DNA of 6,068 bases from Acidobacteria bacterium UBA6911. GTDB taxonomy: Bacteria > Acidobacteriota > UBA6911. The first letter of the stretch is position 1. Every line of letters starts with the position of its first letter. Under the pieces are notes generated by a model. That model saw only the letters and a list, made by a program, of their open reading frames with translations, was not told where the DNA came from and ran no database searches. The stretch lies in contig DKBB01000348.1 in NCBI GenBank assembly GCA_002451015.1, positions 47,893 to 53,960 of the forward strand, in the 5' to 3' direction. Positions 1 to 5,477 of this stretch are shown here, piece after piece. Position numbers and translations under genes: made by a program.

Positions 1-57
1 GCGGTCGAAGCCTTCATGCTTGCCATGCCGCGCGAAACTCCCTCCGGTTGGGACTAG
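1..57 (+). CDS. C-terminal end of an upstream gene, product unknown (partial)
   Basis: Frame 1 is open from the window edge and ends at a TAG at 55-57, giving 18 residues ending in PRETPSGWD. The codons (gcg, gtc, gaa, gcc, ttc, ctt, gcc, ccg, cgc) resemble those of the downstream MFS gene. The stop lies directly in the Shine-Dalgarno of that gene, as is usual for tightly packed co-transcribed genes. Too little is present to name a family, and the 18 residues match nothing I recognise. The reading is inferred from frame, codon style and spacing only; a non-coding leader would be the alternative. Confidence 0.45.
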   Translation, partial: AVEAFMLAMPRETPSGWD

Positions 58-61
58 GAGG
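56..61 (+). promoter_or_regulatory. Shine-Dalgarno AGGAGG that fixes the GTG start of the MFS gene
   Basis: A perfect AGGAGG sits 8 bases before the GTG at 70-72. It supports that GTG as the true start. It overlaps the TAG of the preceding reading frame (55-57), so ribosomes ending on the upstream gene stop right at this site, suggesting translational coupling. Confidence 0.8.
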
Positions 62-69
62 CGGAGACG

Positions 70-1284
70 GTGGCATCGGCGGAAGAACTCAGGGGGCAGT
101 GGCCGCTCATCCTTGTACTGTTTCTAATGCAGATTTTCGCTTTCGGATTCCCTACGTTCGCCCTGCCGTTTGTCTATTCCGGAGCGATTGAAGAATTCGG
201 CTGGACGCGGCAGGAGGCGGTTCTTCTCACTTCCTTCAAGTTTTATGTCTCCGCGCTCGCCGCGCTGGTAGTCGGGCGTCTTCTCGACGTCGTCAACCCG
301 AAGTATGTCATTGCCGTTTCCGCTCTGCTTGGCGCATCGGCGATGGTTGGTTTCATGGCGGCCGACAGTCTTCCCGTCTATTACGCGCTGGGTGTTTTCC
401 TGGGACTGAACGGTACGGGAATGGCTGTATCCGTTAATCTTGTCGTCAGCCGCTCCTTCGAAAAATCGACCGGGACCATGCTCGGCATCGTGCTCTCCGG
501 AACAAGCGTCGCGGGTATGATTCTGCCCGTTCTGATGGCGCCACTGATGGTCGTCATCGGGTGGCGTCCGGCCATGGCGGTCCTGAGTTGCGGCATATGG
601 GTGTTCGCTCTCCCGGCCTGGCTGATCCTGTCCCGGAAGGGAAGTCCGATTCACGCGCGATTGCAGAAACAGTCCGTCAGCGCTTCGAAAAGCGGAATGT
701 GGAACCACCTCAAAAGCCTTTCGGCGACGCGCGATTTCTGGCTCATATTCATCGGCGTTTTCCTGGTCATGGGGGTCGACCAGTCCGTGCTGCAGAACCA
801 GGTCCTGTTCCTTGAATCCGAAAAGGGTCTGAGCCTGGAAATGGTTGCGTGGGGGGCTGCTCTCCTGGCCGGCGTCGGGATACTGGCGAAAGTCCTTTTC
901 GGCCTGCTTTTCGACTGGCTGTCCATTCTTGGAATCGTTCTCTGCTACCTGCTGCTGGCCGTTTCCGTAGGGTTGTCTTTTACCGTAGGCGGCGTGGCAA
1001 CGATGCTGATATTTATGACGGTGCGCGGCATTGCCCACGGCGGCCTGATCATTGCCGGGACCGTTTTATTGAAACACCGGTACGGCGTTCAAAACCTGGG
1101 TATCAATCTGGGGATTTTCATGCTTGCTACCAGCCTCGGATTCGGATTCTGCCCTTCCTTCATGGCTGCCATGGCGGATAAATCGGGCAGCTATTCCGAT
1201 GCGTTCGCTTTGGGAACAGCGGCAGTGTTTGTCGCGGCAATTCTGCTCTTCCCGGTAAAGACGATGAAGAAATCTGCTTTTTAA
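70..1284 (+). CDS. MFS permease, 12 membrane helices (monocarboxylate / oxalate-formate antiporter-like)
   Basis: An inner-membrane secondary transporter of the major facilitator superfamily, 404 residues, which is a normal full length. Hydrophobic segments lie at about 11-33, 51-71, 78-98, 102-124, 136-158 and 166-188, then a polar central loop (about 189-220, rich in K, R, S and Q), then about 222-242, 256-276, 284-303, 308-330, 344-364 and 376-396: the 6+6 layout. The loop after helix 2 carries a motif A-like GRLLDVVNPK (69-78), and a weaker GLLFDW version appears in the second half (278-283). The overall look, with a short N terminus and a GLNGTGMA segment in helix 4, recalls the monocarboxylate/oxalate-formate antiporter branch, but the substrate cannot be read from sequence. 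The GTG start is supported by an ideal Shine-Dalgarno. Its stop codon overlaps the stop of the convergent toxin gene by 4 bases. A 304-residue antisense frame across it is a shadow. Confidence 0.9.
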   Translation: MASAEELRGQWPLILVLFLMQIFAFGFPTFALPFVYSGAIEEFGWTRQEAVLLTSFKFYVSALAALVVGRLLDVVNPKYVIAVSALLGASAMVGFMAADSLPVYYALGVFLGLNGTGMAVSVNLVVSRSFEKSTGTMLGIVLSGTSVAGMILPVLMAPLMVVIGWRPAMAVLSCGIWVFALPAWLILSRKGSPIHARLQKQSVSASKSGMWNHLKSLSATRDFWLIFIGVFLVMGVDQSVLQNQVLFLESEKGLSLEMVAWGAALLAGVGILAKVLFGLLFDWLSILGIVLCYLLLAVSVGLSFTVGGVATMLIFMTVRGIAHGGLIIAGTVLLKHRYGVQNLGINLGIFMLATSLGFGFCPSFMAAMADKSGSYSDAFALGTAAVFVAAILLFPVKTMKKSAF

Positions 1285-1544
1285 TTACGTTGATATATAT
1301 TTTTTCGGTGGCCGACTTTTACAATGATGACTGCTACGTCCTCGTCCCTGATCTCATATACAATTCGATAGTTGCCTTGCCGTAATCGGAACCTCTCCTG
1401 TCCGGACAGTTTTTCGCATCCGGGCGGGCGGGGATCCTCCGATAATGAGTCTATCGTATTGAGAATTCTTTTAATGTCGCGATTTGGGATCGGACGTAAA
1501 TCCATTATTACGGATTTGCGAAAAACGATTTTATATCTTCCCAT
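1281..1544 (-). CDS. RelE/ParE-superfamily toxin of a type II toxin-antitoxin pair
   Basis: An 87-residue protein, the usual size for this toxin superfamily. It begins with a YKIVFRKS strand, continues with a DLRPIP segment and a helix with DPRPPGCEKLSG (37-48), then the basic core RFRLRQGNYRIVYEI (51-65) and ends with VGHRKNIY (77-84). Conserved basic and aromatic residues expected at the active or binding surface are present: R51, R53, R55, R60, H79, R80 and Y84. RelE-type members cleave mRNA on the ribosome, while ParE-type members inhibit gyrase; the sequence does not decide between them. The start ATG lies inside the antitoxin gene (14-base overlap), with only a weak AAGGA 11 bases upstream at 1556-1560, so its translation probably depends on antitoxin translation. 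It appears intact. Its 3' end overlaps the stop of the MFS gene by 4 bases. Confidence 0.9.
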   Translation of the reverse strand: MGRYKIVFRKSVIMDLRPIPNRDIKRILNTIDSLSEDPRPPGCEKLSGQERFRLRQGNYRIVYEIRDEDVAVIIVKVGHRKNIYQRN

Positions 1545-1761
1545 GTTTTTTGAGATCCTTCAGGACCTTTTCGTAACTGACCAGAGGTTCGTTCACCCGG
1601 TCCTCAAATGCAGCTAAATCTTCAGCATCTTCCTGGAGAGCCTGCCGGACAGCCTCATTAACCAGATGAGAAAGAGAGCATCGAGTGTGTGCGGCTTTCA
1701 ATCGCAAGGCTCTATGCAGATGAGGCTCAAAATAAATTGTAGAGCGGGTTGTATCGTTCAT
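1531..1761 (-). CDS. Ribbon-helix-helix (CopG-like) antitoxin
   Basis: A 76-residue DNA-binding antitoxin, promoter-proximal to the toxin. Residues 4-42 fit a ribbon-helix-helix fold: a short beta strand (TTRSTIYFE) followed by two helices (PHLHRALRLKAAHTR and SLSHLVNEAVRQAL). The acidic C-terminal tail, with NEPLVSYEKVLKDLKKHGKI at 57-76, is a pattern common in antitoxins paired with RelE/ParE toxins and is expected to wrap the toxin. The ATG at 1759-1761 is preceded by GGAGG with a 9-base spacer. Such proteins dimerise and repress their own promoter; a perfect inverted repeat inside the promoter just upstream is the obvious target. Ends 14 bases inside the toxin gene, in a different frame. 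Appears intact. Confidence 0.9.
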   Translation of the reverse strand: MNDTTRSTIYFEPHLHRALRLKAAHTRCSLSHLVNEAVRQALQEDAEDLAAFEDRVNEPLVSYEKVLKDLKKHGKI

Positions 1762-1770
1762 GGTTTATTT

Positions 1771-1775
1771 CCTCC
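1771..1775 (-). promoter_or_regulatory. Shine-Dalgarno GGAGG of the antitoxin gene
   Basis: The minus strand reads CCCGGAGGAAATAAACCATG, placing GGAGG 9 bases before the antitoxin ATG. This is far stronger than the toxin's own site, in keeping with the need for antitoxin excess. Confidence 0.75.
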
Positions 1776-1782
1776 GGGTTTA

Positions 1783-1811
1783 AATATAACGCCAAGACGT
1801 TATAGCGTCAA
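1783..1811 (-). promoter_or_regulatory. Sigma70-like promoter of the toxin-antitoxin operon
   Basis: On the minus strand a -35 box TTGACG (1811-1806, 5 of 6 consensus bases) is followed after exactly 17 bases by a -10 box TATATT (1788-1783, 5 of 6). Transcription would begin near 1776, leaving a leader of only about 15 bases that starts at or next to the Shine-Dalgarno. This is the clearest promoter in the window. Its spacer contains the inverted repeat annotated as operator. The transcription start is inferred from spacing alone. Confidence 0.7.
1785..1804. promoter_or_regulatory. Probable antitoxin operator: perfect 7-bp inverted repeat
   Basis: TATAACG (1785-1791) and CGTTATA (1798-1804) form a perfect inverted repeat around a 6-base centre CCAAGA. 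The repeat fills the promoter spacer and covers the first four bases of the -10 box, so a bound ribbon-helix-helix dimer would block RNA polymerase. A second, shorter dyad with the same 6-base centre (GACG 1796-1799, CGTC 1806-1809) overlaps it, shifted by 8 bp, and reaches into the -35 box, which would suit side-by-side binding of two dimers. Occupancy is inferred from family behaviour. Confidence 0.65.
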
Positions 1812-1917
1812 GTCGCTCCTCAAACTGCTGGGACTGATGGGATACGGCCGCGAGATAGTGGATGAAGCGGAAAAGATGGCGGATCATTTTGCGAAGCGCG
1901 GCAACTGGACGGGTTAG
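1808..1917 (+). pseudogene. Orphan C-terminal gene fragment, product unknown
   Basis: The plus strand from about 1808 to the TAG at 1915-1917 reads like the end of a real protein, with LLKLLGLMGYGREIVDEAEK followed by MADHFAKRGNWTG. It predicts an amphipathic helix with balanced K/E/D/R, and 23 of the last 34 sense codons end in G or C, similar to the MFS gene on the same strand. Upstream the same frame runs only through the toxin-antitoxin promoter and antisense to the antitoxin, where it no longer resembles protein. There is no convincing start or Shine-Dalgarno; the internal ATG at 1837 would leave only 26 residues. I read it as the tail of a gene whose 5' part was lost or displaced when the toxin-antitoxin cassette arrived. 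I do not recognise the family. It ends with a 4-base overlap with the convergent transglutaminase gene. A chance open frame remains possible. Confidence 0.4.
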
Positions 1918-4073
1918 CCGGACAATGCGCTGCGTAGGGACTGAAGCAGGTCTTCCGCTACCGTATCGTTCGGGGACGTATTCGGCGGGCCGAAGCGGAT
2001 CCTGTTGTACAGGCGTGTCAGGGCGATCAGTGGAGTTCCGGCCGGATGCTTGGAAAGCCCGAGTGCGAATTCCATAGGGGTCTGAGCGGGGGCGCGCACC
2101 ATGCCGTATTTCGAAAGCATCTCCAGAGCCTCTGTATAGAAGCTGTCCGCATAAATCTTAGGCTTGTTCCGGTAAAGAACCGGGCGCATACGGTTTCGCA
2201 GATATTTTCGCAAAGGCGTGATCAGTAGAACAATCAGGATTAAGAAGAAAGTTCCCCAGTACCACCTTCCGGCAATAGCGGCCAGCGCCTTCGGGGAAAC
2301 GATCCATGCTGCTCCTTCACGGCTTTTTTCATACACATAAGCGGTGGAATTCTCAATGGAATTCAGAACCGCTCCCGATACGGAATAGACATTGGCGACC
2401 AAATTGTATTGCCGGGAAGTGTTGTAGTTCACGACCCTTTCCCACCACCAGAGATCGACGGCATCCATGAAACCGGCCCAGAACCGGGCAAGACCGGTGT
2501 CGGGAGGTTGCTGTTGCACCGGGGTAGGATCGAATTCCATCCACCCGTAGGGCGGCAGGTAGGCCTCGACCCAGCTGTGCGCGTGATACTGGCGCACGAT
2601 CCAATTGTCCCCGATATTGTTGTATTCTCCGGAACGGAATCCGTTTACGAGGCGTGACGGAATTCCTGTGTAGCGAAGCATGATCGCCATCGCGGAGGCG
2701 AAGTATTCGCAATGGCCTTTCCGTGTCTCGAACAGGAATTCGGCCAGGGGATCATTCGATCCGGCAGTTCCGGTGAGTTCCAGGCTGTAGTCATACCGGG
2801 TTCTAAGGTGCCGTTCCAGGACTTTGGCTTTTTCATATTTACCCGTGGCCGATGCGGTCACGCGTTTTGCCAGGTTTTCTATTTTTCGATCAAAAAAAGG
2901 CAGCTGGAGGCATGTTTCGAGAACATCGACAGGAATGGAATCCGAATTCGAAAGTAAGGCTGGATCCGGCCGACTCAGATCGGAAATGGCCTCGTATCTT
3001 AATTTTTTTTCTGCATGGAAACTGGTAAAAAGATTGTCGGCGGTATCCCTGGAAAGGAATCCGGATTCCCTGGAAACGGCCAGAGCCTTTCGAGCCGCAA
3101 ATACAACATTGGTCGAAAGTGCTTCGAGAAAAAAGGTCTGATGAAGCCAGGCAGTCCCCGTTGCGGAGTCTTCCAGTTTGAAATACCTCCCTTGAACGGA
3201 AACGGGATATTGTTCGGGATTGCTCCGTTTCCATGCGCGTCCGTCAAAGTGATCCAGTGCCAGTCCCCGCCATTTCAGATCTGCAGGTAATTGGGACGGG
3301 GTTATGGACGTCCGAACCCTCATGACGACGGCGTCGGACAACCCGATACTTCCTTCACGCCCAAGTTCGACGCTTTCGGAGAATCCGCTGATGAATTGAG
3401 TCTCGCCTGAAGGCTGTCTGTAAAATCCGGAATTAAGCCGAGGCAACAGCAGGAACAGAGGGAGTGCCACGACAAGAATAAACAGGGTTATTCCGAAAGT
3501 CAGCCCCATCAGTGATGCAGCGGGGAACCGACCGAACAGTTCCATGCCGGATTCCCGGACATATTTAGGTGCAACGAACGGCCGGACGCTGATTCTGTCC
3601 TGAATTGCAGCATTACTGCGGCGCATTTCAAAGAGGATGAATGTAAGAATTCCGGAAACCAGGAATATCAGTAAACAGATTCCGAAGACAAGATTTACCG
3701 TAAGCGCCGTGGCGGCCAGGAGTTCGGAGAAGCCTAAAAGATAGAGAATGAAATAGTCCCGGTCTTTCGACAATGTCATCACTTTCAGGATCGCAGCCAG
3801 TAAAGTGAGATGGATGACGGAAACCAGAAAAGATTGGGACAGGAACATGAAATCCATAATGAAGAACAGAAAAAAAGCGATGCTGAGACCGTTTATAATC
3901 CATACGGGAATCCGTTTCCGAAGGCGGGCGGTATCGAGGAACCAGCTGGCAATTAAGGCTGTTAAGAATAAAACTACGGGAAACCAATGAAGACTTCCGG
4001 TCAGGGCGATGGCAGCAAAGCCGGAGCCTATCATGCAGTAGGAAGATGCCTTAAAAGTCCGTTCGAAGGTCAT
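1914..4073 (-). CDS. tgpA: TgpA-like membrane transglutaminase (DUF3488 / transglutaminase core / DUF4129)
   Basis: A 719-residue membrane protein, typical length for the family. The N-terminal DUF3488-type part has about six hydrophobic segments (roughly 14-46 in one or two passes, 57-77, 81-100, 107-125, 127-150, 185-211). A large, probably periplasmic, domain follows with the transglutaminase/protease-like core at about 400-520. The triad is intact: Cys455 in RKGHCEYF, His499 in YHAHSWVEAY and Asp515 in WMEFDPTP. A final helix at about 605-622 leads to a cytoplasmic DUF4129-like tail (about 640-719, with YTEALEMLSKYG, TPMEFA and RLYNRIRFG). In Pseudomonas aeruginosa the relative TgpA is reported as essential, with an unresolved substrate; the role here is inferred by homology. 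The start ATG overlaps the DUF58 stop as ATGA (4070-4073), with only a weak purine stretch ahead, so translation is probably coupled. It is the last gene of the operon and no terminator follows; its stop overlaps that of the fragment on the other strand. Confidence 0.93.
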   Translation of the reverse strand: MTFERTFKASSYCMIGSGFAAIALTGSLHWFPVVLFLTALIASWFLDTARLRKRIPVWIINGLSIAFFLFFIMDFMFLSQSFLVSVIHLTLLAAILKVMTLSKDRDYFILYLLGFSELLAATALTVNLVFGICLLIFLVSGILTFILFEMRRSNAAIQDRISVRPFVAPKYVRESGMELFGRFPAASLMGLTFGITLFILVVALPLFLLLPRLNSGFYRQPSGETQFISGFSESVELGREGSIGLSDAVVMRVRTSITPSQLPADLKWRGLALDHFDGRAWKRSNPEQYPVSVQGRYFKLEDSATGTAWLHQTFFLEALSTNVVFAARKALAVSRESGFLSRDTADNLFTSFHAEKKLRYEAISDLSRPDPALLSNSDSIPVDVLETCLQLPFFDRKIENLAKRVTASATGKYEKAKVLERHLRTRYDYSLELTGTAGSNDPLAEFLFETRKGHCEYFASAMAIMLRYTGIPSRLVNGFRSGEYNNIGDNWIVRQYHAHSWVEAYLPPYGWMEFDPTPVQQQPPDTGLARFWAGFMDAVDLWWWERVVNYNTSRQYNLVANVYSVSGAVLNSIENSTAYVYEKSREGAAWIVSPKALAAIAGRWYWGTFFLILIVLLITPLRKYLRNRMRPVLYRNKPKIYADSFYTEALEMLSKYGMVRAPAQTPMEFALGLSKHPAGTPLIALTRLYNRIRFGPPNTSPNDTVAEDLLQSLRSALSG

Positions 4074-5284
4074 ATCTCGTTAAAATGGATGATATGGGAA
4101 GAACGCCTGATGGGAGGCGGAAAGCTTTCCCGGGCTTTTGAGGTTACTATTATTTTGAACACTTTGTCGGACAGGATCTGTTTCATGGCGCGACGGTCGG
4201 GGATATCGGGGAATCCGAGGTCCATGCCGGTGGGGGAATCCGCCATCGGGGAAACCGTTCTGCATTGCACCGTGGCGAGAAATCCTAATATCCGGTAAAG
4301 GTGGTCCCGGCCGGCGCCGTGCGGAATATGTGAATAGGGCGTCAGAAGCTCCATGTCCGCACCCCGTTCTACAAAATGCACTGCAATGCTGGCGGCAAGA
4401 GAAACGGCTTTTTCGAATTCCTCCCAGTAGATTCCGTCTTTCTGTTCGCGGGTTTGCGTGTCCAGGATCAGGCAAAATTTGCATTCTTCATCCCTGGTGA
4501 ATTCCCGGCTCATCAGCTCTCTTGTTTTGGCCGTGGCTTTCCAATCAACGATGCGGGCGCTTTCCCCTTCCCGGTAGGGCCGAATGGAAAAAAGATTTTC
4601 GCCCTGTCCTTTAAGCATGCCCTCCAGAAATCCGGGGAGGAAAGGGAGCCGGTGAAAATAGGTGGAGATGTCTTTTACGGAAGGGTATACGAGCACCTCG
4701 CCCTTGATGTCGATCCGTTCGCTGCGGCGAAAAAGGCCGAAAGGGAATCGGGTGGACACCCGGAGTTCCTCCAGCCTGAAACATCCCCGGCGGGGAAATG
4801 ACTGAACGGTCAATTCCGAGTGTGTTTCTCCCGGCTGGAGAATCGGAAAATAGGCGCAAGGATGAAAACCTACAGGAACCGCTCTTTCAGCGTCTTGACC
4901 GCCCGGTGGTTTTCGTTCGATAAGTTTTTTGATAAATGCGCAGCGGAAGGCAGGGATTCTTCTGTCCAAATCCCCGACAGAAATTGAAAATGAGGAAAAG
5001 AAGCGTTTGGTGTTTCTGATGGACACTTTGACCGGAACTTTTTCTCCCTCGAAAACGTTCTCCGGAACCTGGAGCGACAGGGAAACCTGCTTCAGGCTGC
5101 TCCAGGAAAAAACGCTCGATACGACAAAAGTTGAGATCAGGGTCGCAAATACGAGGAACAGCAGGTTGTTCGAAGTGTTGAGTGCCGCGAGAGACAAAAG
5201 GATAATCATTACCAGGTACAGTATGCCTTGAAGAGTAATAGCGAAAGAGAGGGGGAAAACGCGGTAAGGAGATTTGATATTCAT
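4070..5284 (-). CDS. DUF58 membrane-anchored protein (von Willebrand A-like)
   Basis: A 404-residue protein of normal length for the family. Two adjacent hydrophobic helices near the N terminus (about 12-35 and 39-61) anchor it; an extracytoplasmic-looking beta-rich segment follows (about 65-180), where PENVFEGEKVPVKVSIRNTK resembles the usual DUF58 pattern. The family signature is clear at 234-253: IRPYREGESARIVDWKATAK, followed by SREF. The C-terminal domain should adopt a von Willebrand A-like fold, but the metal-site position reads DTQTR (275-279) rather than DxSxS, so metal binding is doubtful. DUF58 proteins are regularly encoded between moxR and a transglutaminase gene, as here, and are thought to be partners of the MoxR ATPase. 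The ATG at 5284 has no good Shine-Dalgarno; an in-frame stop lies about 40 bases upstream, so no much longer form is possible. The stop overlaps the next start as ATGA. Confidence 0.9.
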   Translation of the reverse strand: MNIKSPYRVFPLSFAITLQGILYLVMIILLSLAALNTSNNLLFLVFATLISTFVVSSVFSWSSLKQVSLSLQVPENVFEGEKVPVKVSIRNTKRFFSSFSISVGDLDRRIPAFRCAFIKKLIERKPPGGQDAERAVPVGFHPCAYFPILQPGETHSELTVQSFPRRGCFRLEELRVSTRFPFGLFRRSERIDIKGEVLVYPSVKDISTYFHRLPFLPGFLEGMLKGQGENLFSIRPYREGESARIVDWKATAKTRELMSREFTRDEECKFCLILDTQTREQKDGIYWEEFEKAVSLAASIAVHFVERGADMELLTPYSHIPHGAGRDHLYRILGFLATVQCRTVSPMADSPTGMDLGFPDIPDRRAMKQILSDKVFKIIVTSKARESFPPPIRRSSHIIHFNEI

Positions 5285-5477
5285 AGGGATGCGATTCGCA
5301 GTTTGCTGGGAATGGGTCTTCTACAGGCTCTGTTATTTCTAACAACGGCTTTATGTTTTTCGGGCATTTCCCGGCAATGGAACTCTCGGGAAACCAAGAC
5401 CGTGAGCGGGCAATCCTGTAGCCGGTGCCCTTTAACAAGGGCTCCCGCGCGCCAGGGTCCGGGAACGATCGTGTTTT
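5285..5477. other. 193-base spacer between moxR and the DUF58 gene, with small hairpins
   Basis: No convincing gene is seen. Three short perfect or near-perfect dyads occur: TGTTA/TAACA around TTTC (5331-5344), CGGG/CCCG around five bases (5361-5373), and a stronger one at 5424-5445. No good sigma70 promoter is visible; the best minus-strand candidate is TTGCCG followed by CATAAA at a 16-base spacing, with four of six matches in each box, which is weak. A TTG-started frame entering the DUF58 gene from 5438 is rich in P, R and S and looks non-coding. Confidence 0.55.
5424..5445 (-). other. Hairpin in the moxR-DUF58 spacer (attenuator or processing element?)
   Basis: GCCCTT (5427-5432) and AAGGGC (5437-5442) pair perfectly around a TAAC loop; beyond one T:T mismatch, two more G:C pairs extend the stem. 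It lies about 30 bases after the moxR stop on the coding strand. No run of T follows on the minus strand, so it is not a standard intrinsic terminator. A role in mRNA processing or in setting the ratio of MoxR to the downstream proteins is possible but unproven. Confidence 0.4.

Noticed and set aside
124..1038. Long minus-strand open frame of 304 codons opposite the MFS gene
   Set aside because: Composition is rich in Q, H, R, D and N with no domain-like pattern, and it mirrors the hydrophobic codons of a clear membrane transporter on the other strand. It is an antisense shadow.
1285..1310. Possible terminator after the MFS gene, given a run of T at about 1302-1307
   Set aside because: There is no GC-rich stem before the T run, and the bases belong to the toxin gene's C-terminal codons.
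1666..1807. N-terminal part of the plus-strand frame that ends at 1917
   Set aside because: This part is antisense to the antitoxin and its promoter and does not look like protein; only the last 36 or so codons are coding-like.
1895..1957. Possible bidirectional terminator at the convergent junction (AGCGC ... GCGCT)
   Set aside because: The arms are short and far apart, the inner GGC/GCC pairing is weak, and no T tract follows on either strand.
4887..5438. TTG-started minus-strand frame of 183 codons crossing from the spacer into the DUF58 gene
   Set aside because: It overlaps the well-supported DUF58 N-terminal helices in another frame, is rich in P, R and S, and resembles no known fold.
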